DNA from: JAXMEQ01 sp046348225
Lineage (GTDB): Bacteria; Pseudomonadota; Gammaproteobacteria; Burkholderiales; Burkholderiaceae_C
NCBI GenBank assembly: GCA_046348225.1
Contig: JAXMEQ010000011.1
Span: 1-64,000, forward strand
Direction: 5' to 3'
DNA: 64,000 nucleotides
The position numbers were made by a program, and so were the translations under genes. The notes under the pieces are model-generated. The model was not told the DNA's origin, made no database searches, and saw only the letters and a list, made by a program, of their open reading frames with translations. This document shows positions 43,513-51,287 of this stretch, piece after piece. Numbering within the stretch: position 1 is the first letter of the stretch; each line of letters begins with the position of its first letter.

Positions 43513-43994
43513 TGGAAACACTCGACAGATTTGACATCGCCATCCTCACCGAGCTGCAGGCCGACGCCCGGCTGACCAATGCCGAACTCGCCCAGCGCGT
43601 GGGCCTGTCGGCCGCGCCCTGCTGGCGCCGCGTGCGGGCGCTGGAAGAAGCCGGCTTCATCAAGGGCTACCGCGCCGAGATCGACCGCCACAAGATCGGC
43701 CTGGGCGTGCTGGCCTTTGTGCGGCTGGACGCCAACCGCAACACCGGCGAGCTCACGCGCGAGATGGAAGAGGCCATCCGCAAGATCCCGGAGATCGTCT
43801 CATGCCACTACATCAGCGGCGCGGGCACCTTCGAGCTGCAGGTGGTCAGCCGCGATCTCGACAGTTTTTCCCAGTTCGCCCGGCAGGTGTTGATCAACCT
43901 GCCGAACGTGAAAGACCTCCACACCAGCTTTTCACTGGGGGAGGTCAAGGCCAGCAGCAGCCTGCCGCTGGCGCACCTGAAGGCGCAACAATAG
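43512..43994 (+). CDS. Lrp/AsnC family transcriptional regulator
   Basis: The 160-residue protein has an N-terminal winged HTH (LDRFDIAILTELQADARLTNAELAQRVGLSAAPCWRRVRALEEAG, in part) and a C-terminal RAM ligand domain (LGVLAFVRLDANRNTGELT, IVSCHYISGAGTFELQVVS). It is divergent from the indolepyruvate oxidoreductase gene and probably senses an aromatic or branched amino acid to control it. Its last 35 codons are repeated, diverged, about 1 kb downstream at 44986-45090. Confidence 0.94.
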   Translation: METLDRFDIAILTELQADARLTNAELAQRVGLSAAPCWRRVRALEEAGFIKGYRAEIDRHKIGLGVLAFVRLDANRNTGELTREMEEAIRKIPEIVSCHYISGAGTFELQVVSRDLDSFSQFARQVLINLPNVKDLHTSFSLGEVKASSSLPLAHLKAQQ

Positions 43995-44514
43995 TTTGAT
44001 ATGCAGCGTGTGCACACCATTCTGGGCCGACGACAGCCAATCAAATCAAGCTCTTGCCACCCGGCAAACTGATTTCAAACACTCAGTGGTCGCGGGCTGT
44101 CAGGCCGCGACGGCGCGTCAACTCGCCCGTCGAACCACCCCTCGACTGCGCCAACCCCCTAGTGGCGAAATCGACAATCCGGCATTTGGCGGCAAGGCAG
44201 GAACTGGCATTGCCGCAGGTCGTTCGTTTTGCAGGCGCAATTTCTGGCAGTGAGCCATGAACCCGAGGTGAAGGCAAAAAATCTTCGATTTGAACGCCTT
44301 GTTTTTCTATCAAAGGCACTAGGCCAAACTGTATTGAAACAGCCCCCTCGACAGCGCACCAGCAACTACCCAAACGGCAAATTCACAACAGGACATTGGT
44401 GTTTGCCCCGGCAAGAAAAAATTTCAAAATCAAGGGTTTAAATGAAGGTCAATGTACATGCTCTGTCGACCAGAGGGCCTCTCTCTAGAGTGGTGTTGCG
44501 AGCTTAGAAAGTTC
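43995..44514. other. Gene-free, AT-richer stretch of the accessory patch
   Basis: No convincing coding frame lies between the lrp stop and the lipoprotein stop. Short frames on both strands lack ribosome sites and recognisable products. The base composition is visibly lower in G+C than in the flanking genes, with runs such as AAAAAATTTC near 44420. It may hold remnants of decayed genes. Confidence 0.5.
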
Positions 44515-44925
44515 TCATTGCTGGAGATACTGCCCGCCAGTTGCCGGATTAAACAAGTGAAGCTTGCCATTGCGAACGGAGGCCTTGATGCAACCGCTGA
44601 GCCACCGCGACCAGGCGTTGCAAAGTTCGCTCTTGGCTTGATCGACCCGCCACTTACCTTTGTCCCAATCACTTGGGTTCGCGCCGTGAAGTGTTCCATC
44701 GGCTTCAAAAACATAAATAACGCGGGGTACGCTATATCCGTTGGCCAAGGTGACGTTGCCGACCATCTGCTTGCCGCGGACGACCGAATCGATTTCCGCA
44801 GCAGTCAGAGCCTTGTCGGGCATCTTGGACACATCCACCATAGGCAGGTTCGACGGGGTCGTGGCACAGCCCATCATGGCGAGAGCCAGCATGGCGGAGG
44901 CCGACAGCCAAGCAAACTTGTTCAT
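44515..44925 (-). CDS. Small lipoprotein, paralogue A
   Basis: The 136-residue product starts at ATG 44925 behind GGAAGG and has a lipobox at Cys20 (AMMGC). The mature part begins TTPSNLPMVDVSKM and continues with AAEIDSVVRGKQMVGNVTL, then VYVFEADGTLHG and WSRWLSGCIKASVRNGKLHL. It is clearly related to the lipoprotein encoded at 45921-46334, with shared IRGKQM(V/I)GN and CNAW/CWDW...C pattern and two spaced cysteines in the mature part. Function unknown. It lies between two copies of the lrp 3' end. Confidence 0.75.
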   Translation of the reverse strand: MNKFAWLSASAMLALAMMGCATTPSNLPMVDVSKMPDKALTAAEIDSVVRGKQMVGNVTLANGYSVPRVIYVFEADGTLHGANPSDWDKGKWRVDQAKSELCNAWSRWLSGCIKASVRNGKLHLFNPATGGQYLQQ

Positions 44926-44985
44926 GGAAAACCTTCCGTTCTTATATAGCTCTTGTTGTGAACACTGTGTCGGCAAAAGCGGTCA

Positions 44986-45090
44986 CTGATCAATCTGCCG
45001 AATGTAAAAGACCTCCACATCAGCTTTTCGCTGGGGGAGGTCAAGGCCAGCAGCAGCCTGCTGCTGGCGCACCTGCAGACGCAAGGATAG
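44986..45090 (+). pseudogene. Diverged copy of the last 35 codons of the Lrp-type gene
   Basis: Bases 44986-45090 align without gaps to 43890-43994, the end of the lrp gene including its stop. I count 94 of 105 identical positions. Five of the changes are synonymous, and the rest cluster near the C-terminus. No upstream part of lrp is present. The pattern fits an allele end from another strain, left after recombination or insertion at the lrp 3' end. Confidence 0.85.
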
Positions 45091-45117
45091 TTTTGAAGCC
45101 TTGCATCTTGGTCGATC

Positions 45118-45597
45118 TTACTCGGCTGACTTGAAATATAGAAATTGGAAATCTGTGTCCCACTTGCCACCACGAGCAGCGCTTTGACGTCCCCACGCAG
45201 CAACACCGAGAGTGTCAGGGATGATTATGATCCTCGTTTGTTTGCAGTCCTCAAGCTCTTCGGATGCGCCCTTGGAGTCCATCACAAAATTCCCGTATTT
45301 GTTAATGGAAAACTTTGCAGGAAAAGTGGTTGCAAAACATGGGTTTTCGCGGATGTAAGACTTAAACTGTTCTCGTTTTGGCCAAAGATACAACTCATAA
45401 ACACCACCCCTTGTTGTCTTACCGGTCAAGATGATCACGTTCTTGGAGATAAGCTCCCGCGCCTTTGCCGTCTTCACGGCAACTACCTCAGGGTCGGTTG
45501 TGAGGCTTCTATCCTTGCCTGCGTCGTAATCCGCCACCGCGATTGCAGGAAGGACAAGAACCAGGCCGGCACAGACTTTTGAAAAAGAGGAGTTCAT
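45118..45597 (-). CDS. Secreted protein of unknown function
   Basis: The 159-residue protein has a signal peptide (MNSSFSKVCAGLVLVLPAIAVA). The mature part has two cysteines (ENPCFATTF and EDCKQTRIIII) that may pair, and a beta-rich pattern. I do not recognise a family. Codon use is less GC-biased than in core genes, as in the neighbouring small lipoproteins, which suggests recent acquisition. No good ribosome site is seen ahead of ATG 45597. Confidence 0.6.
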   Translation of the reverse strand: MNSSFSKVCAGLVLVLPAIAVADYDAGKDRSLTTDPEVVAVKTAKARELISKNVIILTGKTTRGGVYELYLWPKREQFKSYIRENPCFATTFPAKFSINKYGNFVMDSKGASEELEDCKQTRIIIIPDTLGVAAWGRQSAARGGKWDTDFQFLYFKSAE

Positions 45598-45920
45598 GGG
45601 AAAGAGTTGATAGCGCTAACTGTGCAAACCTTTTCGACTTTACTAATCTCACACCAAAAAGATAAGGGGTTTTCGGCACAAGCTAGCAGGAGCCTACCGC
45701 TGAGAAAACTGTCCACCTGTCCGCGGCCAACCTGTGGATGGCGCGCAAGAAGCTGATGGCGATGATGGGAGAAATCCGTGCGAACCCGGCGTGAAGCGCA
45801 AGCCGAGGGGCGGATTGCGCTGCGAGGCGCACTAGGGACAGGGCGGTTTGGCGCTGCGCGTCCAGTTCTGGGATCTCGTCGGGTATCGCGTGACGAATTC
45901 ACGACTTGATCAGACCTCCC
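45598..45920. other. Gene-poor spacer with a possible coding remnant
   Basis: The spacer lies between two minus-strand small genes. On the plus strand, 45702-45794 encodes about 30 residues with normal high-GC codon use (TVHLSAANLWMARKKLMAMM) ending at TGA. It has no start or upstream part, so it looks like the 3' end of a lost gene. The parent family was not identified. Confidence 0.4.
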
Positions 45921-46334
45921 CTAGCGTTGAAGGTACACGGTCCCACGGGCATTAACCATGTGAAGCTTCCCATCGCGCACACTGACGACCGCACAGTCCG
46001 GAAACCACCTAATCCAATCCCAGCAGAGCTCATTGGTGTTTTCGGTAACGCGCCAGCGGCCCACGTCGGAGTATGCAGGGGGTGCTGCGCCTCGCAGAAT
46101 CCCATCGCTCTCGTAGACATGAACAACGTTCTGCACGTCGTTTCCACGGGCTCTAGTAATGTTTCCAATCATTTGCTTCCCTCGAATGACCGCAACAATT
46201 TCCGCGGCTGAGAGCACCTTACCGTTCTCTATTCGTGAGACATCAATCGTAGGGAGCGAGGAGACTGGTCCAGTCGCACAACCGGCGACGGCAACAGACC
46301 AGACAAACATAATGTGAAGACGCATGTTTTTCAT
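45921..46334 (-). CDS. Small lipoprotein, paralogue B
   Basis: The 137-residue protein starts at ATG 46334, 6 nt after AGGAG, with lipobox Cys19 (AVAGC). The mature part (LPTIDVSRIENGKVLSAAEI, VIRGKQMIGNITRARG, CWDWIRWFPDCAVVSVRDGKL) matches paralogue A at 44515-44925 over its whole length. The two-cysteine pattern is shared. They probably arose by duplication of a unit in this accessory patch. Function unknown. Confidence 0.75.
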   Translation of the reverse strand: MKNMRLHIMFVWSVAVAGCATGPVSSLPTIDVSRIENGKVLSAAEIVAVIRGKQMIGNITRARGNDVQNVVHVYESDGILRGAAPPAYSDVGRWRVTENTNELCWDWIRWFPDCAVVSVRDGKLHMVNARGTVYLQR

Positions 46335-46374
46335 GAGCACTCCTAGTCGGTGATTCGATCGGCGTTAGCAAATA

Positions 46375-46402
46375 GATCAGGCTTGCAGAACGTAAAAGTC
46401 GG
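46375..46402 (+). pseudogene. Possible third, short remnant of the lrp 3' end
   Basis: GATCAGGCTTGCAGAACGTAAAAG-like sequence resembles the start of the 44986 remnant at about 22 of 26 positions, then similarity ends. Like that copy, it lies some 40-60 nt upstream of a paralogous lipoprotein gene. Chance similarity is not excluded. Confidence 0.35.
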
Positions 46403-46541
46403 AGAGATCAACTGATTCGCGCTGGCGCTTTATCTGGACAATCTCCATCAGGCCGATCCTTTCGGCTCAAATATTAGTGCCAATTACTGTCTATGCATCA
46501 GTATTTATTTTGTTAAGACCAATGCCCTTCCAAATCACGTT

Positions 46542-46576
46542 AAAAAAATGCCCGACACACCATCAGTGTGCCGGGC
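46542..46576 (-). terminator. Rho-independent terminator of phoX
   Basis: Read on the minus strand, GCCCG-g-CACAC and GTGTG-t-CGGGC form an 11-bp stem with one mismatch. It is followed by CATTTTTTTAA. It lies 44 nt past the phoX stop. Confidence 0.9.
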
Positions 46577-46619
46577 CGCCGGATGAACCGGGCATTCAGA
46601 CAGACATTTCTTCAGTCGA

Positions 46620-48860
46620 TCAGCTGCCGATCACGCCGCCGTCATTCTTGGTGATGACGATGGTGGCCGAACGCGGGCGGGCCAGCGCACCGCCGGGCCC
46701 ATAGCCCGCATTGCCCGGCCAGTGGCTCAGGTACTTGGTGGGGTCGGCAATGTTTGCCTTGGTGATGGTCTCGCCCGGATGCTGGATGTTCACAAACACT
46801 GTTCGGCCGTCCGGCGTCTCGGTGATGCCGGTGATTTCGCAGTCCTTCGGACCCACCAGGAAGCGGCGCAGCTTGTCCGCCGCTGGCTTGGCACCGACGC
46901 GGGTGGTCACGTCAAGCTTGCTGCCGTCGGCCTTGGTGTAGCTCAGCGTCGTGGTGGTGCCGTCGCCCACCTGGCCGGGCACGCCCACCAGCATCATGCA
47001 GTTGGTGGCGTCGGTGTAGGCGCCGTCATCGGTCTGGATGAAGCACAGCCCGGTACGGGGGCTGAACCACAGGCCGTCGGGGCTGGAGAAGTCCTGGTCG
47101 GCCGTCAAGGCCGACAGGTTCACCTGCGTCAGGCTGGCGTCGGACTGGGCACCGAACAGGTACACGTCCCAGGTGAAGCTTGTGGCAGTGCTGCCGTCCG
47201 TGCCTTCCTTCATCCGGATGATGTGTCCATTGATGTTGCCCGGCGCGGTGGCGGCCGTGGGCGCGTCGGTGTAGGCGCGCGGATTGGCGGCGTCCAGCGC
47301 TTGCTGGCCCGAGCCGCTCGGCTCGACCTTGCGGTTGCTGTTGTTGGTCAGGGTGTAGTAGATCTCGCCCGTGGTCGGGTGCACGGCGCACCACTCGGGG
47401 CGGTCCATCCTGGTGGCGCCCACGGCGTCGGCCGCCAGCCGGGCGTTCACCACCACATCGGCGTTGTCGGCAAACCGGTAGGTGGTGTAGTTGGCGACGG
47501 CGGCAGTGGCCAGGCTCAACTCGATCCACTGGCCGGTACCGTCCGCGTTGAACTTCGCCACATACAGTTTGCCGTTGTCCAGGTATTTGTCACCGGTGGT
47601 GATGCGGTTGGCCGGGCTGGCGTCGGCGGCGTCCCAGCTGGTGGCAGAAACAAACTTGTAGATGTACTCGCCGCGCGAGTCGTCTCCCATGTACACCGCC
47701 AGTGGCTTGCCAGCGGTGAGCTTGCCAAACGCAGCGCTCTCGTGGGCAAAGCGGCCCAGTGACGTGCGCTTGCGGATGGCCTGGGTCTTGTCGTAGGGAT
47801 CGATCTCGACGATGTAGCCGAACGTGTTCAGCTCGTTGCGGTAGTCGTCGCTGCCGTCCGCCGAGGTACCGGTCTGGCTGATGTTCCAGCGGGCGTACTT
47901 GTCATCCGTGCCTGCCGTCTCCCAGCCATGCCGGCTGGCGGCGCCTGCATCGCGGCCGTAGCGGCGCAGCGACACCACGCTTTTGGCCGCGGCGCCCCCG
48001 CGGGCGGTGTCGTCAGTCGCCGAGCGGGTGAAGTATCCCGCCCAGTTTTCTTCGCCGGTCAGGAAGGTGCCCCAGGGCGTGTAGCCGGTGCCACAGTTGT
48101 TGATGGTGCCGCGCGCGTCGTTGCCGGTCGTCGAGAACCGGGTCTTCATCAGCGCGTTGCCGCGGGCCACGCCGTTGATCTGCACTGGCGTGAGCGGGGT
48201 CACGCGGCGGTTGAAGCTGGACGCCTTGTCGTACGCGAACCGGCCCGACACCTTGCGCACTTCCACGATGGACACGCCGTGCGCGGGGATTTCCTTGTCG
48301 GCCTCGGCCGCCGGGCGCGGGTTGGCCGTGACGCCCGCGGCATGCAGGAACTGGTCGGTCAGCGCCTCATGGTTCATGGCCAGCAGGCCACGGTCGGCGT
48401 TGTTGGCGTCGCGGCCGGTGCCGGCGGCGTCCAGGCCGAAGTACTCCATGCCGTCGTGGTGATCGCCGGCACGGTTTTCGTAGCCGGTATCGGTGCCGTC
48501 ATTCTTGAAGTCAGGCGTGGCGGCCGTCAGCGGGTCGCCCAGCGCATAGAGCACGTTGGCGGTGTAGCCGGTGGCAACCGTCAGGACATCGGCCGTGCTC
48601 TTGGGCACCGCCGGGAAGGCGAGCTTGATGCCGGTGTCGACAGGTGCCGCCACCGCGGCCGAGTCGCCACCCCCACAGGCCGACAGGGCCACTGTGCCCA
48701 GCACCGCGCTGCCCGCGGTACCAAAGCCGGCCTTGAACAGGCTGCGCCGGCTCAGGCGCGCATCAATGATGTCGGAGATGGAGGGGTTTTGGCTGGTGTT
48801 GCAGTCTTCCGTGTCATGGCGCTGCAGGGCCGTCTGCTCGGGTCGGGTCGTCGCGTTCAT
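46620..48860 (-). CDS. phoX: PhoX-family alkaline phosphatase
   Basis: The 746-residue protein matches the PhoX/DUF839 family. It has a twin-arginine signal (LSRRSLFKAG, Arg38-Arg39) and a lipobox-like LSACGGG at Cys62, so it is exported folded and possibly lipid-anchored. Family marks include AMNHEAL-type and TFLTGEENWAGYF segments, ESAAFGKLTAGKPLAVYMGDDSRGEYIYKF (in part) and DGLWFSPRTGLCFIQTDDG. PhoX uses iron and calcium to release phosphate from organic esters. A three-unit Pho box lies upstream, so phosphate-starvation control by PhoB is likely. Confidence 0.93.
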   Translation of the reverse strand: MNATTRPEQTALQRHDTEDCNTSQNPSISDIIDARLSRRSLFKAGFGTAGSAVLGTVALSACGGGDSAAVAAPVDTGIKLAFPAVPKSTADVLTVATGYTANVLYALGDPLTAATPDFKNDGTDTGYENRAGDHHDGMEYFGLDAAGTGRDANNADRGLLAMNHEALTDQFLHAAGVTANPRPAAEADKEIPAHGVSIVEVRKVSGRFAYDKASSFNRRVTPLTPVQINGVARGNALMKTRFSTTGNDARGTINNCGTGYTPWGTFLTGEENWAGYFTRSATDDTARGGAAAKSVVSLRRYGRDAGAASRHGWETAGTDDKYARWNISQTGTSADGSDDYRNELNTFGYIVEIDPYDKTQAIRKRTSLGRFAHESAAFGKLTAGKPLAVYMGDDSRGEYIYKFVSATSWDAADASPANRITTGDKYLDNGKLYVAKFNADGTGQWIELSLATAAVANYTTYRFADNADVVVNARLAADAVGATRMDRPEWCAVHPTTGEIYYTLTNNSNRKVEPSGSGQQALDAANPRAYTDAPTAATAPGNINGHIIRMKEGTDGSTATSFTWDVYLFGAQSDASLTQVNLSALTADQDFSSPDGLWFSPRTGLCFIQTDDGAYTDATNCMMLVGVPGQVGDGTTTTLSYTKADGSKLDVTTRVGAKPAADKLRRFLVGPKDCEITGITETPDGRTVFVNIQHPGETITKANIADPTKYLSHWPGNAGYGPGGALARPRSATIVITKNDGGVIGS

Positions 48861-48917
48861 CGGGGTTTGCCTTTCGGTCGGTGTTGAAACTCAAACCGGC
48901 AAGGCTAGGCAGCGCCG

Positions 48918-48946
48918 ATGACAGCGCCATGGCGGCACGATGACAA
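48918..48946 (-). promoter_or_regulatory. Pho box upstream of phoX
   Basis: On the minus strand TTGTCAT, CCGCCAT and CTGTCAT start exactly 11 bp apart (plus-strand 48940, 48929, 48918). CTGTCAT is the perfect PhoB half-site, TTGTCAT has one change and the middle unit two. The distance of about 58 nt to the start codon fits activation of phoX. Confidence 0.75.
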
Positions 48947-48970
48947 AACAGTGAAAGGGGGCAGCGGCGT

Positions 48971-49300
48971 TCAGTCGCGCGCGCAGCGCGCCGCCAGCGG
49001 CAGCAGCGGGTAGCGCACGATGGCCTCGCGCCCCGTGGTGCCCAGGCCAAACTCGGCCTTCATGCGCGGGTTGCTGTACACCGTTTGCTGCGGCGTCAGG
49101 CCACCCGCGTCGCGGTAGAGCACCTCGCGCCCGCGTGTGCCGTCCAGCACGGCGGTGTCGTCGACAAAGCGAACGGTGAACTCGATGCCGTGCTCGCACA
49201 CATAGCGCGGCAGGGCCGGGCCCGTGGCCGGGCCGGCGCAGCCGGCCAGAAGGGCCACACCACCCGGTAAAGCCAGCAAGATCCGCGCGCGAATGTTCAT
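48971..49300 (-). CDS. MliC-like lysozyme-inhibitor lipoprotein
   Basis: The 109-residue lipoprotein has lipobox LLAGC. The mature part YVCEHGIEFTVRFVDDTAVLDGTRG resembles MliC/PliC, periplasmic inhibitors of c-type lysozyme, with paired cysteines (CEHG and the terminal CARD). The usual SGxxY inhibitory loop is not clear, so the call is tentative. Its ATG overlaps the mltA stop (ATGA). Coupling an inhibitor-like protein to a lytic transglycosylase suggests control of wall lysis. Confidence 0.65.
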   Translation of the reverse strand: MNIRARILLALPGGVALLAGCAGPATGPALPRYVCEHGIEFTVRFVDDTAVLDGTRGREVLYRDAGGLTPQQTVYSNPRMKAEFGLGTTGREAIVRYPLLPLAARCARD

Positions 49301-50469
49301 TTCGGCCACAGCACCCACAGCTGCAGCGGCTGCTTGAGCCGGCCAGCCAGCTCGCCCGCCTCGGGCCCCCAGCCGGTGAAGTAGTCGGCACGCACCGCGC
49401 CGACGATGGCGCTGCCGGTGTCTTGCGCCAGCACCAGCCGCTGGAGGTTGATCTGCGGACCGCTGGAGGCCAGCCACACCGGTGTGCCGTAGGGAATGCT
49501 GTCGCGGTCCACCGCGATGGAGCGGCCGGGTGTGAGCGGCACGCCCTGCGCGCCGCGCGGGCCGAAGGCGGCGTCCAGCTCGGCCAGCGGCTCTTCGCGG
49601 AAGAACACGGTGCGCGGGTTGGTCCAGAGCATTTCGTTCACGCGCTGCGGGTTCTGCCGCGCCCAGGCCTTGATGCCGGGCCACGACGCGTCGCGCAGCA
49701 GGCCCTGCTGCAGCAGCCAGCTGCCGACGCTGCGGTACGGCTGCTCGTTGCTGCCGGCAAAGGCCAGGCGCACCAGGCGCTGGCTGCCATCGGCCTCGGT
49801 GATGCGCACCCGGCCCGAGCCCTGGATCTGCAGCACCAGTGCGTCGAGCGGGTCGGCCAGGTACGCAATTTCCCGCCCGCGCAGGGCGGCACGCGCCTCG
49901 GGCAGGGTGTCGATTTCCTGCCGCGTGTACCAGGGGCGGCGCGTGGCCAGCGTGGCGGGCGGCCGGTACAGCGGCACGGTGTGGCTGGCGCTGGGCTGGC
50001 GGCTGGCCTCCAGGAGCGGTTCGTAGTAGCCCGTGAGCAGGCCGTCGGCGGGGCCGTTCAGCGGCTCCACCCGGTAAGGCTGCAGGCGCTGGCGCAGCCA
50101 GGCGCGCTGCTCGTCGGCGCTGACGATGCTCAGGCGCCGCACCTCGCCGCACAGCGGTGCAAACACCGGGCCAGGCCGTTCGCAGCTTTTGAGCCAGGCG
50201 TTCCACGCGTCAAACAGGGTGTCGCCGGCAAAGCCGGGCAGTTCGGCCCATCGCACCGGCGTCCAGCGGCTTTTGGGCTGCTGCAGCGGCGGCGGCAGCG
50301 CGGCGGTGTCGTCGGGCGTGACCGACGGCAGGGCAGGCCCGGTGGGCAGTGGCACAGAGGCTGCAGGCGGCTCGGGGGAAGGCTGAGGGGCAATTGGCGG
50401 CGCGCTGCCGCAGCCCGCCAGCGTTCCTACAATCAGCACCGTTGCAACAAGCCAGGGGAAACGCGTCAT
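49297..50469 (-). CDS. mltA: Membrane-bound lytic murein transglycosylase A
   Basis: The 390-residue lipoprotein starts at ATG 50469 (MTRFPWLVATVLIVGTLAGCG, lipobox LAGC), followed by a Pro-rich linker. MltA marks include LLTGYYEPLLEAS, LVLQIQGSGRVRI and the catalytic aspartate loop VLAQDTGSAIVGAVRADYFTG. It cleaves peptidoglycan glycan strands to anhydro-muropeptides. Its start codon overlaps the opposite-strand start of a 47-aa microprotein, so its promoter must lie within that gene. Confidence 0.93.
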   Translation of the reverse strand: MTRFPWLVATVLIVGTLAGCGSAPPIAPQPSPEPPAASVPLPTGPALPSVTPDDTAALPPPLQQPKSRWTPVRWAELPGFAGDTLFDAWNAWLKSCERPGPVFAPLCGEVRRLSIVSADEQRAWLRQRLQPYRVEPLNGPADGLLTGYYEPLLEASRQPSASHTVPLYRPPATLATRRPWYTRQEIDTLPEARAALRGREIAYLADPLDALVLQIQGSGRVRITEADGSQRLVRLAFAGSNEQPYRSVGSWLLQQGLLRDASWPGIKAWARQNPQRVNEMLWTNPRTVFFREEPLAELDAAFGPRGAQGVPLTPGRSIAVDRDSIPYGTPVWLASSGPQINLQRLVLAQDTGSAIVGAVRADYFTGWGPEAGELAGRLKQPLQLWVLWPK

Positions 50470-50611
50470 GGGTCTGATTTTGCTTGAAGCGCTGCTGGCC
50501 CTGGCGCTGCTGGTGGGCATTGTCTGGTGGACCATGTTTTCGGGCCGCAACAAGGGCGAACTGCCGGACGACAAGGCCACCCAAAACACCCGCGACTCTG
50601 AACGAAAATAG
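50468..50611 (+). CDS. 47-residue single-helix membrane microprotein
   Basis: ATG 50468 follows AGGGG by 9-10 nt. The product is MGLILLEALLALALLVGIVWW (first part) and then a hydrophilic, charged tail (FSGRNKGELPDDKATQ...). The N-terminal half is a perfect-length membrane helix and the tail is likely cytoplasmic. The start shares the bases CATG with the opposite mltA start. The stop TAG lies inside copy 7 of the dispersed element. I recognise no family; the layout resembles other single-pass microproteins. Confidence 0.6.
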   Translation: MGLILLEALLALALLVGIVWWTMFSGRNKGELPDDKATQNTRDSERK

Positions 50612-50658
50612 GCCGCAGCCCTCACCAAACCTGCGTGAGGCGCTATCAATTTAGTAGC
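50601..50658 (-). repeat. Dispersed palindromic element, copy 7 (intergenic)
   Basis: The core is 50642-50658, reading GCTACTAAATTGATAGC on the minus strand. It is followed by GCCTCACGCAG, nine bases and GGGCTGCGGCC. It lies between the microprotein and the response regulator, reaching both stop regions. Confidence 0.92.
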
Positions 50659-50660
50659 AA

Positions 50661-51287
50661 TTAAAGATCGCGCAACAGGTTGGCCAGCTCCACGGCCGAT
50701 TTCACTTCCATCTTGTCAAACACCCGCGCGCGGTGCACTTCCACCGTGCGCACGCTGATGTCGAGCTGGTCGGCAATGAGCTTGTTGGGCAGGCCTTCGA
50801 CCACCAGCCTCATCACGTCACGCTCGCGCTCGGTCAGCTCGGCCAGCCGGGACTGCAGCCGCGTGGCCTGGCGCCGGGCCTCCAGCGTGCGCGCCGACTG
50901 CGCAATGGCCTGCTCGATGCGGTCCACCAGGGCATTGTCAGAGAACGGTTTTTCGCAAAAGTCGAAGGCGCCGCGCTTGACCGCCTCCACCGCAGTGGGC
51001 ACGTCGGCATGGCCGGTGAGGAAGATCACGGGCAGCGCTGCGGCCAGCCCGCGCTCGATGAGCTTTTCAAACAGGGCCAGCCCGCTCATGCCGGGCATGC
51101 GCACGTCCAGCAAGACGCAGCTCGGGTCGCGCGGCACAAAGCCGCCCTGGAGAAAGCGGTCGAATTCCTCGCCGCTGGCAAAGGTTTCGCTGGGCAGATG
51201 GCGCGAACGCAGCAGCCAGGCCAGCGCCTCGCGCACGCTGGCGTCGTCGTCGACGATGAACACGGTGGCGTTGAGGGCGGGTTGCAT
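50661..51287 (-). CDS. FixJ/NarL-type response regulator
   Basis: The 208-residue regulator has a receiver domain with IVDDDASVREAL, phosphorylated D61 (VLLDVRMPGMSG) and K in CEKPFSD. A LuxR-type HTH follows (LTERERDVMRLVVEGLPNKLIADQL, in part). Its ATG overlaps the histidine kinase stop by one base. With the kinase it forms a FixL/FixJ- or TodS-like pair; the signal is unknown. A dispersed element lies just past its stop. Confidence 0.93.
   Translation of the reverse strand: MQPALNATVFIVDDDASVREALAWLLRSRHLPSETFASGEEFDRFLQGGFVPRDPSCVLLDVRMPGMSGLALFEKLIERGLAAALPVIFLTGHADVPTAVEAVKRGAFDFCEKPFSDNALVDRIEQAIAQSARTLEARRQATRLQSRLAELTERERDVMRLVVEGLPNKLIADQLDISVRTVEVHRARVFDKMEVKSAVELANLLRDL

Noticed and set aside
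44083..44373. Minus-strand frame downstream of lrp as a possible gene or transposase piece
   Set aside because: No start signal, domain or repeated ends were found, and the residues match nothing I recognise.
45594..45902. Minus-strand frame of about 100 codons in the spacer
   Set aside because: It lacks a ribosome site, has shadow-like Arg/Pro-rich content and lies opposite the better-supported remnant.
45613..46369. Integron attC sites (GCGCTAAC at 45613, GCGTTAGC at 46362) around the small genes
   Set aside because: No paired inner boxes or imperfect hairpin of an attC could be built, and no integrase gene is present.
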